From JAIEOG01 sp964611895 (lineage in GTDB: Bacteria; Bdellovibrionota; FAC87; UBA2466), in the NCBI GenBank assembly GCA_964611895.1, contig CAZTDN010000001.1, positions 124,001 through 188,000 on the forward strand: a stretch of 64,000 nucleotides of DNA, written 5' to 3'. Below, in pieces: positions 1-8,130 of the stretch; the stretch's first letter is position 1; every line of letters begins with the position of its first letter. The notes under the pieces are model-generated. The model had not been told where the DNA came from. It did no database searches and saw nothing but the letters and a program-made list of their open reading frames with translations. The position numbers and the translations under genes were made by a program.

Positions 1-729
1 TGCCAAATGCGTCGAGCCCAACCCCAACAAAACAGTCCAGAACAAGTAGGCTGCCCACCCGGCGTGAACCACGGAATTTGCTTCCGCCGCGGCCGCGGGA
101 AAAACCCAGGGTTCGATCAGAAAAAAAACCACTGAAGTTGCCCAAGCGAAACACCCCAAGAGACAGGTCCACCCGAGGTTGTTAATCCCGCGGTGCTTTT
201 GGAGAAACCTTGCATTCGCGACCGCAAACCAGGTCCACAAAGCCAGATTTACAATGGCGGCGACCAAACCCTTCCAGCTTGATTTGAGCTCTGTTCCCCG
301 GAACAGGGCTTCGAGAACATCCCAGTTCAAAACCCCAATCCCGACGGCAATCAAAACCAGCGAGGTACCAAACTGCCATGCCCTTTGCGGAACCACGCGG
401 CTGGCGAGAGCGATCGTCAACGGCAATAGACCAACGATCAACGAGACCACCGGGATGCCGCTCTCCCGCACCGAATAAACGAGAATCCAGTAGTACGCGC
501 TATAGCCAATCACGCTGTAAAGCAGCGCGGTCCACGCAGTCGACTGGGTCAACCACGATCGCCAGAGTGTTGGGCGAGACAGAGCCAAGAACAAGGACAA
601 TAGGCCAAACGCGCTAAACCTTCCCAGAGCCACCTCACCCGCCGAAAACCCATAAAGGGTTTTGGCAGCCAAAAAACTAAAGCCCCAAAAAAAACCTGCA
701 CCTAGGCCCGCTAAAACTCCCCAAAGCAT
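1..729 (-). CDS. EamA/DMT-family transporter, partial (C-terminus off the left edge)
   Basis: Reading the minus strand from an ATG at 729 gives 243 open codons to the window edge, so the gene is cut off by the window and its stop is not seen. The protein is almost entirely hydrophobic helices, with short charged loops. The N-terminus (LAGLGAGFFWGFSFLAAKTL) has the small-residue-rich first helix and the early lysine typical of drug/metabolite (EamA) exporters, and the region around residues 85-125 resembles the end of the first five-helix half. About eight to nine helices are visible of an expected ten. The substrate cannot be told. It is divergent from the acyl-CoA ligase, with a 41-base shared upstream region. 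Confidence 0.72.
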   Translation of the reverse strand, partial: MLWGVLAGLGAGFFWGFSFLAAKTLYGFSAGEVALGRFSAFGLLSLFLALSRPTLWRSWLTQSTAWTALLYSVIGYSAYYWILVYSVRESGIPVVSLIVGLLPLTIALASRVVPQRAWQFGTSLVLIAVGIGVLNWDVLEALFRGTELKSSWKGLVAAIVNLALWTWFAVANARFLQKHRGINNLGWTCLLGCFAWATSVVFFLIEPWVFPAAAAEANSVVHAGWAAYLFWTVLLGLGSTHLA

Positions 730-770
730 GGAGACTACTCTATCCGATAGATCGGTGCTATTCATCCCTA

Positions 771-2567
771 ATGGCAACTCGCAATCTAACCGGACAAACC
801 TTGGCTGAACTATTTCTCAACCGCGTGGAAGCCGCGGCCAACCAGAGGGTTTACCTAGTCAAAGAAAACGGGAGTTTTCGCCCCCAGACCTGGAAACAGC
901 TCTATGAAACAACGCTGGGTTTATATTCCTCCCTGCGCCGCAAAGGGATTCAAAAAGGAGATAGAGTAGCAATCTTGAGTAACAGTCGACCGGAGTGGTC
1001 GGCGTGTGACCTGACAATCCAAACGCTCGGCGCCGTGACGGTTCCAGTGTACCAATCGAGCACGGTTGAAGATATTGCCTATATTTTGAAGCATTCCGAC
1101 GCCAAGCTCGTTTTCGCAGAGGACCTTGCCCAAGGCGAAAAACTAAAAGCAGTTTTTGAGCAAATGGGCAAAACACTCCCGGTGGTCTTTTTTAAACCGA
1201 CACCCGAGACGACATTCCCCTCAGAAACTTTCGCCTGCTTCTCGTCACCGCCCCCTGACCCCCAAGCCGTTGCAGAGCAGCAACGGGCATCCACCCGGGC
1301 TCTGCGACCCCAAGATCTTGCTTCCATTGTTTATACTTCGGGAACCACCGGCACCCCGAAAGGGGCACTCTTGTTACACTCGTGTCTCACCACCGAGATC
1401 ACTTCTATTGCCGATGAGATTGAGCTTTCGCCCAGCGATACCATGTTGACGTTTCTGCCATTCGCCCATGTTTTGGGCCGTGTCGAGAGCCTTATTCCCC
1501 TCGTATCAGGCTTGACCCTGGCATTTGCCGAAAGTGTGGCGGCGGTGACCCAAAATATCCAGGAGGTAAAGCCGACCATTTTAATTAGCGTTCCCCGCAT
1601 TTATGAAAAGATTCACGCCAAAATTCTGTCTGAGGTAGACAGTTGGGGTTTCTACAAAAAACAGCTATTCCATTGGGCCATCCAGGTGGGACGTCAGACT
1701 GCCAGACTGCGCGCCGACAAAAAGCCTATTCCGATCCTTTTGCAGGCTCAGTTCTCGTTGGCTGACAAGATGGTGCTGTCCAAAATCCGAGAGAAGCTGG
1801 GCGGCAGACTCCGTTTCACGGTTTCGGGCGGGGCGCCCCTGTCGCCCGAGCTGTGTGAGTTTTTCCATGCTTGCGGGATCAAAATTCTAGAAGGGTATGG
1901 GCTGACAGAAACCTGCGCGGCAATTGCGGTAAATCGTCCGAACGACTACCGGTTTTCAAGTGTAGGCAAGCCGTTGGCAGCCACACTGTTTCGCATTGCT
2001 GACGATGGAGAAATTCAAGTCAAAGGACCCGCGGTATTTGCCGGATACCACAATGATGCCTCGTCTACAAAAGAAGCCTTTAGCCCGGACGGTTGGTTTA
2101 ATACCGGCGATATCGGCACAATTGATTCGAACGGTTTTTTGAAAATCACGGACCGAAAAAAAGAGCTCATCGTGACTTCTGGAGGCAAAAACGTCGCCCC
2201 TCAGAAGCTCGAGAATCTCATCAAAGCCATCCCGTTGGTGAGCCAAGCGCTGGTTTTTGGAGACAAGGAAAAATACCTGGTTGCGCTAATTACCCTTAGC
2301 GCCCCTGAAGCGATCCGTTGGGCTAAAGAAAAAGGGGTGGTGTTTAAAAACAGCGCCGAGCTAAGCGGAGCCCCTGAAATGCGCGCCTACATCGAGGCTG
2401 GACTCAAGGCCATCAATCGAGATCTCGCGAGCTACGAAACGATCAAAAAATTCAAAATCCTCCCCGATGACTTTTCTCTTGAAGCTGGGGAAATAACTCC
2501 CTCACTCAAACTCAAACGCAAAGTGATTTGCAATAAATACAAAAACGAAATTCGGGCGCTATACTGA
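771..2567 (+). CDS. Long-chain fatty-acid--CoA ligase (AMP-binding)
   Basis: A 598-residue ANL-superfamily adenylating enzyme. It should activate a long-chain fatty acid to acyl-AMP and then acyl-CoA, for beta-oxidation or phospholipid synthesis. The ATP-binding motif YTSGTTGTPKG is at residues 188-198, the EGYGLTET core motif at 374-381, GWFNTGDIG at 441-449 and the C-domain hinge DRKKELIVTSGGKN at 461-474. This arrangement and the length match the FadD15-like long-chain ligases rather than acetyl-CoA synthetase. The start is an ATG without a clear Shine-Dalgarno sequence. The gene faces the DsbA-like gene, with only 19 bases between their ends. Chain-length specificity is not deducible. Confidence 0.9.
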   Translation: MATRNLTGQTLAELFLNRVEAAANQRVYLVKENGSFRPQTWKQLYETTLGLYSSLRRKGIQKGDRVAILSNSRPEWSACDLTIQTLGAVTVPVYQSSTVEDIAYILKHSDAKLVFAEDLAQGEKLKAVFEQMGKTLPVVFFKPTPETTFPSETFACFSSPPPDPQAVAEQQRASTRALRPQDLASIVYTSGTTGTPKGALLLHSCLTTEITSIADEIELSPSDTMLTFLPFAHVLGRVESLIPLVSGLTLAFAESVAAVTQNIQEVKPTILISVPRIYEKIHAKILSEVDSWGFYKKQLFHWAIQVGRQTARLRADKKPIPILLQAQFSLADKMVLSKIREKLGGRLRFTVSGGAPLSPELCEFFHACGIKILEGYGLTETCAAIAVNRPNDYRFSSVGKPLAATLFRIADDGEIQVKGPAVFAGYHNDASSTKEAFSPDGWFNTGDIGTIDSNGFLKITDRKKELIVTSGGKNVAPQKLENLIKAIPLVSQALVFGDKEKYLVALITLSAPEAIRWAKEKGVVFKNSAELSGAPEMRAYIEAGLKAINRDLASYETIKKFKILPDDFSLEAGEITPSLKLKRKVICNKYKNEIRALY

Positions 2568-2586
2568 CCAAAGCGAGATCGTAAAA

Positions 2587-3384
2587 TCATCCCTTCTTGA
2601 GGATTTTATCGACTATTTTGGCAAACTCCTCGGGAGGAAGCGCTCCTCGAGCTGGAACTCCACCGATTAAGAAAGAAGGTGTCCCACGAAAGCCAAAGCT
2701 CTTGGCTTCGTTCATATCTTCGTCGATTTTCTTTGTAACGGCCTCAGACTTCAAATCGGCTTTGAGCTTGTCCATTTTGATGCCCAGCTTGGCAGCTTCT
2801 TTTTCCAAAAACTTTTCGCCATTCTGACGCAGCTCCGCTTGGTTTCCAAATACCGCATCGTGGAATTGAATGGCGGCTTCAGGCTTCTGAATACGGATTG
2901 CCTCAAAATATTTGGCTGCTGGCATGGCCTGTGGGTGGAATGGGAGCGGCAAGTGTTTAACGGTCAGCCTGACTTTACCGTCGTATTTTTTGAGAACTTC
3001 TTTCATGCTGTCCGACCCACGGGAGCAGTAAGGGCATTCAAAGTCCGTGTACTCCACAATAACTATAGGAGCGTTTTTAGCTCCTTTGAAAACTTGGGCG
3101 GAAGTAAGCTTGGGTTGAAGGGGGTCTTTGAGGTACTTGGCCTGTTCCTGCTCCATCTGCGCCAGCTGCTCTTTTTCCCGGTCTTGTTGTAGTTGCTGCT
3201 GCGCGGTTCGCAGGGCGTCTTGAAACACTTCGGGGTTCTTCTTAATCGCCGTGGCCAGCAAGCTGGGATCGTCCTTGAGCGCTTGAGCGATTTGTTCCTT
3301 TGAGGGTTTGGTGCAGCCAGTAACCCCTATCCACAACAGCGATGCAAACAGAATAGATGAAATTTTAAAAAGCTGGGCCCGCAC
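2587..3384 (-). CDS. DsbA-family thiol:disulfide oxidoreductase lipoprotein
   Basis: 265 residues starting at a GTG preceded by AAGGAG six bases upstream. Residues 1-24 form a lipoprotein signal ending in the lipobox VTGC (Cys24). Residues 30-90 are a charged, Gln-rich helix, probably a coiled coil or stalk. The rest is a DsbA-type thioredoxin fold with the active site CPYC at 117-120 (FECPYCSRG) and the cis-proline loop TP at 235-236. The protein should act at the periplasmic face of a membrane, oxidising or isomerising disulfides. The long stalk before the catalytic domain is as in Com1/DsbA-like lipoproteins. Whether it is an oxidase or an isomerase is not clear. Confidence 0.88.
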   Translation of the reverse strand: MRAQLFKISSILFASLLWIGVTGCTKPSKEQIAQALKDDPSLLATAIKKNPEVFQDALRTAQQQLQQDREKEQLAQMEQEQAKYLKDPLQPKLTSAQVFKGAKNAPIVIVEYTDFECPYCSRGSDSMKEVLKKYDGKVRLTVKHLPLPFHPQAMPAAKYFEAIRIQKPEAAIQFHDAVFGNQAELRQNGEKFLEKEAAKLGIKMDKLKADLKSEAVTKKIDEDMNEAKSFGFRGTPSFLIGGVPARGALPPEEFAKIVDKILKKG

Positions 3385-3533
3385 AAAACACTCCTTGGAC
3401 TAAGATTTTTGCTACCGAAAAATCCTAACCAGCTCGCGTACTTCCGGCAAGATTTACCCTCTTGTGCACCGCGCTAGACTTGACTGCAACTAATCCGTCC
3501 ACACACTTCCGTTGTGAAACAAAGGAGGAATCG

Positions 3534-4022
3534 ATGAGACATCAATTGAGTTACTGGACCAATCCATGGAGACCTGCTCAGGACCTGTTTAATTTATCGC
3601 CAGACCTAGCGGCCCTGGGGAACGAAGAAACAACCTATACACACATACCGGCCTGCGAAGTAGAGGAAGGCAAAGATCACTTTCTCATTACTCTCGATGT
3701 ACCGGGCGTGTCCAAAGAAGACATAAAAGTTCGCCTAGAAAGCGGCAAGTTAGTCGTCTCTGCCGTTCGAAAACAAGACCGTCAGTTAAAAGACGACAAA
3801 GCGTATTTTTCCGAGCGGCGTTACGGAACTTTTCAGCGGGTCTTTGATCTCGGCGAGCACGTAGATCCCACGAAAATAGACGCTGCCTATCGGGATGGCG
3901 TACTGCGAATCGCATTGGGAAAATCGGAAGACGCCAAACCAAGGGAAGTCGAAGTAAAAGGCGAAGAGAAGGGAGGCCTTTTCGAGCGACTCACAAAAGC
4001 CAAAGAAAAACTCGCTGTATGA
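3534..4022 (+). CDS. Hsp20/alpha-crystallin small heat-shock protein
   Basis: 162 residues. The ATG at 3534 is chosen because a strong AAAGGAGG site lies just upstream; the frame is open to 3462 but the extra 24 codons have no family-like sequence. The alpha-crystallin domain covers about residues 38-145, with the conserved strands ITLDVPGVSKEDIKV (52-66) and the A-x-x-x-DGVLRI element (117-126). The C-terminal tail is Lys/Glu-rich and lacks a clear IxI motif. It is an ATP-independent holdase for unfolding proteins. Neither a CIRCE element nor a convincing heat-shock promoter is visible upstream. Confidence 0.92.
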   Translation: MRHQLSYWTNPWRPAQDLFNLSPDLAALGNEETTYTHIPACEVEEGKDHFLITLDVPGVSKEDIKVRLESGKLVVSAVRKQDRQLKDDKAYFSERRYGTFQRVFDLGEHVDPTKIDAAYRDGVLRIALGKSEDAKPREVEVKGEEKGGLFERLTKAKEKLAV

Positions 4023-4026
4023 AATA

Positions 4027-4062
4027 GGTACGCGGTTACTTTTTAAAAAGTAACCGCGTACC
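4027..4062. terminator. 36-bp perfect palindrome between hsp20 and murD
   Basis: The two 18-base halves, GGTACGCGGTTACTTTTT and its exact reverse complement, abut with no spacer. The element lies four bases after the hsp20 stop and two bases before the murD stop, between convergent genes. As RNA, either strand would form a 13-bp GC-containing stem closed by a T5A5 region. The T/A tract lies inside the stem, not after it, so this is not a textbook intrinsic terminator, but its position suggests a bidirectional stop. Confidence 0.75.
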
Positions 4063-4064
4063 GC

Positions 4065-5456
4065 CTAAAAAGTGGATACAATCTTCTTGAAGTAGTCGCC
4101 GCGTTCTTCGAAGTTCTTGAACATATCCTGGCTCGCGCAGCCGGGAGACAACAAGATAACATCTCCAGAACGGGATTTTTGATACGCCAAGTAAACAGCT
4201 TCTTCAAAAGTACCGACCAAGAAAGTTTCGCTAAAATCCCCAATCGCGCGATTTAACTTTTCTTTGGCCTCTCCGACCAAGATCAGGTTTTTTACATGGC
4301 GACGAATGGAGTACGCTAAAGGTGCGTAATCTTCCCCTTTGTCCCTTCCACCCGCGATCAAGATCACCGGTTCATTAAAGCTCTCCAAAGAACGCATCAA
4401 GGAATGGACGTTTGTTCCCTTGGAATCGTTATAGAAAAAGACGGAGTTCTTGCGTCCCACAAACTCCATTCGGTGTGGCAAAGGTTTGAAACTAACCAAT
4501 GTCTTTTGAATGGACTCGTTCGTAATCCCTGCCAGTTTTGCAGACAAGATAGCCGCCATCATGTTTTCGCGGTTATGCACTCCACGCAAAGCGCTTTCCG
4601 CCACAGGGAAGAGATGATCTTTCCAACGAGCTGCTTTGAGTTGAATGGATGTCCCTGTCGCCAAAAAAGCTCCCTGCAAAGTCTCGGCGAACCCAGGCGC
4701 CCACTTGGTCACTGGTTCCGAAGTAAAATGCAGAACCTTTGCCTTAGTCTGGGCCAAAAGGGCATTGAGCTTGGCATCACGCAGATTTGAAATCAGGTAG
4801 TCTTCTTCGGTCAAATTTGCCTGAATCTTAGCCTTGGACTCCGCATACGCATCAAACGAAGCATAACGATCCAAATGATCGGGAGCAACGTTCAACACCA
4901 CTGCAACATGTGGTTTGAACTGACGGCACGTATCCAACTGAAAACTAGAAACTTCAACCACTACCCAATCGGCTTTTTCACGCCGCAAAGGATACTCAGA
5001 CAATGGGGTTCCAATATTACCCCCCAAAAATACGTTCTTGCCACCGCTTCGGATCATTTCGGCGATCAACGACGCCGTCGTGCTTTTTCCGTTGGTTCCG
5101 GTAACCGCGATTATGGGTTCAGAAATATACTGAGCCGCCAATTCAATTTCGCTGATAATCGGAACACCTGCCTTCTCCGCATGCTGGAGAGGTTTGATAT
5201 CCAAACGCACGCCCGGGCTGACAACAATCAAGTCCTGATCCGAGAATGTCTTTAAAACATGCTTCCCCAACTCCGCTTTAAAATCAAAACTCTCCAACGC
5301 ATCTAAAGAATCTTTCAAATCCGTTTTATTGAGCTCATCAGTGACGGTAACCTTGTAACCTTTTTTACAAAGCAGCTTTGTCGCCGCAACACCGCTGCGC
5401 CCCAGCCCTACCACTAGGGCTCGTTGCTTCTTCTTTACTACTGCTGTCTTAGCCAT
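4065..5456 (-). CDS. murD: UDP-N-acetylmuramoyl-L-alanine--D-glutamate ligase
   Basis: 463 residues, the usual MurD length plus a short basic N-terminus. It adds D-glutamate to UDP-MurNAc-L-Ala in the cytoplasm, the second amino-acid step of the peptidoglycan stem. Residues 12-35 form a Rossmann-like start (ALVVGLGRSGVAATKLL), the ATP loop GTNGKSTT is at 120-127, and the central and C-terminal Mur ligase domains follow (HRMEFVG, NDSKGTNVHS and IAGGRDKGEDY are all present). It is the last gene of the minus-strand dcw run, 27 bases after mraY. ftsW, murG and murC, which usually follow, are absent here. Confidence 0.96.
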   Translation of the reverse strand: MAKTAVVKKKQRALVVGLGRSGVAATKLLCKKGYKVTVTDELNKTDLKDSLDALESFDFKAELGKHVLKTFSDQDLIVVSPGVRLDIKPLQHAEKAGVPIISEIELAAQYISEPIIAVTGTNGKSTTASLIAEMIRSGGKNVFLGGNIGTPLSEYPLRREKADWVVVEVSSFQLDTCRQFKPHVAVVLNVAPDHLDRYASFDAYAESKAKIQANLTEEDYLISNLRDAKLNALLAQTKAKVLHFTSEPVTKWAPGFAETLQGAFLATGTSIQLKAARWKDHLFPVAESALRGVHNRENMMAAILSAKLAGITNESIQKTLVSFKPLPHRMEFVGRKNSVFFYNDSKGTNVHSLMRSLESFNEPVILIAGGRDKGEDYAPLAYSIRRHVKNLILVGEAKEKLNRAIGDFSETFLVGTFEEAVYLAYQKSRSGDVILLSPGCASQDMFKNFEERGDYFKKIVSTF

Positions 5457-5483
5457 CTTTTTCTTACTCCCAGAAAGTTGGTT

Positions 5484-6560
5484 CTATCTTAATTTCAAAG
5501 TCGCTAGCCCCAGCATCGCCAAGACTATCGAAATAATCCAAAATCGCACGGTCACCTGCGGCTCTGCCCACCCCGACAATTCGAAGTGGTGATGGATAGG
5601 CGCCATTCTAAAAACACGTTTTTTCCGCGTTTTATAAGACACCCTCTGCGCAATCACAGAGACCGTTTCCATCACAAAAACCCCACCCACCAAAACCAAG
5701 ACCAGTTCATTTTTGGTAATCAGAGCCACCGTCCCCAAAGCCGCCCCTAACGCCAACGCACCGACATCGCCCATGAAAACCTGGGCTGGGTAGGTGTTGA
5801 ACCATAAAAAACCCATCCCCGCGCATACAATAGTCGAACACAAAATCGCAAGCTCGCCCGCGTCCTTGATGTAAGGAATAAACAAATACTCCGAGAGCTT
5901 CGCGTGGCCAGCCAGATAAGCAAATATTCCGAATGTCAAAGCCGTCGTGATCACAGGCCCAATAGCAAGCCCATCCAAACCATCGGTCAAATTCACCGCA
6001 TTGGAGGTTCCGACAATCGCAAACCAAGCGAGCACAGCATAGAAACCATAAATTTCTGGCGTCAGCTGTCTAAAAAAGGGCACGTAGAGCTGCGTACTCA
6101 ATCCAAACTGCCCATACAAAAAGACGATCGCAATCAAAGCAAAAACCGACTGCAAAACCATCTTGGCCCTTTCGGAGAGCCCCTTTGAGTTAGACTTGCT
6201 AATCTTGCGGTAGTCGTCCAACCACCCGATAAAGCCAAAGCTCACCATGACCCCGAGGACAAGCCAGATGTACTGGTTCGTCAAATCGGCCCACAGTAGT
6301 GTCGACACTGTCACCGAAGACAGAATGAGAAGCCCGCCCATCGTAGGCGTGCCTTGCTTTTTTAAATGAGACTGTGGCCCATCATCTCGCACCATTTGGC
6401 CGAGCTGAAAGCGACTCATCATCCGAATGAAAACAGGGCCTAATGCCAGTGTCAGAACCAGTGCGGTTAAGCCCGCGCAGAGTGACCGGAAAGTTAGGTA
6501 CCGGAAAACATTAAAGGCGTTGAAGTCCACATGAAGCGGATACAGTAAATGATAAAGCAA
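5484..6560 (-). CDS. mraY: Phospho-N-acetylmuramoyl-pentapeptide transferase
   Basis: 358 residues with about ten membrane helices. It makes lipid I by moving phospho-MurNAc-pentapeptide onto undecaprenyl phosphate at the inner membrane. The catalytic motifs are intact: DDYRK at 115-119, NLTDGLDG at 190-197, FMGDVG at 262-267 and the PIHHHFE loop with His323-325. The start is a TTG at 6560, chosen because the N-terminus (MLYHLLYPL...FNVFRYLTFRS) matches the family start; GGAGAAGG lies just upstream. A 139-base gap separates it from murF, the largest gap within this run. Confidence 0.96.
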   Translation of the reverse strand: MLYHLLYPLHVDFNAFNVFRYLTFRSLCAGLTALVLTLALGPVFIRMMSRFQLGQMVRDDGPQSHLKKQGTPTMGGLLILSSVTVSTLLWADLTNQYIWLVLGVMVSFGFIGWLDDYRKISKSNSKGLSERAKMVLQSVFALIAIVFLYGQFGLSTQLYVPFFRQLTPEIYGFYAVLAWFAIVGTSNAVNLTDGLDGLAIGPVITTALTFGIFAYLAGHAKLSEYLFIPYIKDAGELAILCSTIVCAGMGFLWFNTYPAQVFMGDVGALALGAALGTVALITKNELVLVLVGGVFVMETVSVIAQRVSYKTRKKRVFRMAPIHHHFELSGWAEPQVTVRFWIISIVLAMLGLATLKLR

Positions 6561-6699
6561 GTCCTTCTCCCGTCAGGGGGTTTAGCCAATTAACGCGTTG
6601 CACGGCAAGCGTAAACTTATAAGGCCATGAAATTACTACACAAAGCCCTGTATAAAAAAACAAAAAAGCGAGGGGAAACTGAAGGTTACGTGCGGCCCA

Positions 6700-8112
6700 C
6701 TACCCGTTCGATTTGAGCCACTGGACAATGTCCTCGAGATGAACGCCCCGGGAACCTTTGACCAAAATCACATCCTCCGGCAGCAACGCATGCTGGAGCT
6801 CTTCGAGCGCCTGGGCGGTGGATTGGGCTCGTACCAAAGTCGATCCGGGAAGCTGCTTTTCCACAACCGCCATAAACGCTTCAAACTCGCTGCCGACCCC
6901 CACCAACAAGAAGGGAAAGGGTTTTGCCTTCTGCAGCCGCACAAAAAACTCCGCCGTTTGACCGTGCAACTCGGCTGAAAACGCCCCTAATTCTCGCATC
7001 TCCCCCAAGATAAGGACATGACGACGGCTCCGGTCCAACTCTGCCACGCTCGCCAGCGAAGCTGAAAGCGCCGAAGGGTTTGAGTTGTAAGACTCGTCCA
7101 CCAAAACCCGACCATCCGCCAACTCGATGAGTTCTCCCCGCTGTTTGGTCGACTTCAAGTGAGGCAAGCGCTCCAATATCTGCCTTGGACTCAAGCCAAA
7201 CAAGAGCGCCGCAGCGCTAGCCGCCGCAATATTGTGCGCCTGGTGAAGCCCAAACAAAGCAAAGGGCAACGTTGCTCGGACTCCTTGGATTTCCAGCTCA
7301 AGAGTCAACTCGCCAGACTGCGGATCCATTCTGCGATCCAACACTCGCACATCGGCTTGTGCCCCCGAACCGGAATAACGTACCGTTGTAGGCGTGTGTG
7401 CCCGAAAGGCTTCTGCGTAGGCTTTAACGACCCACGCATCATCTACATTCAGGGCTACTTCGGAGCTTGGGCGAGCTGCCAACGAATCAAACAGCTCTTT
7501 TTTGGCTTCGTATATTTTTTCTTTCCCGCCCATTTTTCCAATGTGGGCGTCTCCGATATTAGTGATTAGGCCTCGGGTGGGCTTGAAATGGCGGCACATC
7601 TCGGCGATCTCTCCCAGAGCATTCATGCCCATCTCCAAAACGAGATGCTGCGTGGAATCCTCCAACAGAAACAACGTCCGAGGAACCCCCCAAATATTAT
7701 TAAAACTCTTCGGTGATCGGACTGTATTCTCACCCAGTAAGTCCGCTACCATTTCCTTTGTAGACGATTTCCCAGCGCTGCCGGTAACCGCAAACACAGG
7801 TTTTTGGAAGGCGTCTCTCATCGCCTCTCCGATCGCAACCAAAGCGCGGGAGGTATCTTGGACGAGTAATTGCGGCAACCCCACCGCCGTCTGTTTTTCA
7901 ACAATCGCCGCCAAGGCTCCGCGCGCCGCTACTTCCGGCAGAAACTGGTGCCCATCAAAACTTGGTCCCTGAATGGCGGCAAAAACTTCGCCCGCCCGGA
8001 ATGCCCGTGAATCCGTCGAGATGGATATCACTTGTTTATGTAACTCAGGTGCGTTTATCCAAACGCCTCCTGTCCACTTTGCTAGATCTGAAAGCTTTAC
8101 CCAAGAAAACAA
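6700..8112 (-). CDS. murF: UDP-N-acetylmuramoyl-tripeptide--D-alanyl-D-alanine ligase
   Basis: 470 residues, a normal MurF. It ligates D-Ala-D-Ala to the UDP-MurNAc tripeptide to finish the cytoplasmic precursor. The N-terminal MurF/MurE-type domain has STDSRAFRAGEVFAAIQG at 32-49, the ATP loop is GSAGKSST at 111-118, and the middle domain carries NIGDAHIG. The C-terminal domain has DESYNSNP and ILGEMRELG. The only in-frame start near the family N-terminus is a TTG at 8112. It follows murE by 18 bases and should be co-transcribed with it. Confidence 0.95.
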   Translation of the reverse strand: MFSWVKLSDLAKWTGGVWINAPELHKQVISISTDSRAFRAGEVFAAIQGPSFDGHQFLPEVAARGALAAIVEKQTAVGLPQLLVQDTSRALVAIGEAMRDAFQKPVFAVTGSAGKSSTKEMVADLLGENTVRSPKSFNNIWGVPRTLFLLEDSTQHLVLEMGMNALGEIAEMCRHFKPTRGLITNIGDAHIGKMGGKEKIYEAKKELFDSLAARPSSEVALNVDDAWVVKAYAEAFRAHTPTTVRYSGSGAQADVRVLDRRMDPQSGELTLELEIQGVRATLPFALFGLHQAHNIAAASAAALLFGLSPRQILERLPHLKSTKQRGELIELADGRVLVDESYNSNPSALSASLASVAELDRSRRHVLILGEMRELGAFSAELHGQTAEFFVRLQKAKPFPFLLVGVGSEFEAFMAVVEKQLPGSTLVRAQSTAQALEELQHALLPEDVILVKGSRGVHLEDIVQWLKSNG

Positions 8113-8130
8113 AGCGCGCCCCCCATGACG

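Noticed and set aside
3385..3533. A CIRCE element or classic heat-shock promoter before hsp20
   Set aside because: I looked for the TTAGCACTC-N9-GAGTGCTAA repeat and a CTTGAA/CCCCAT pair; neither is present in a convincing form.
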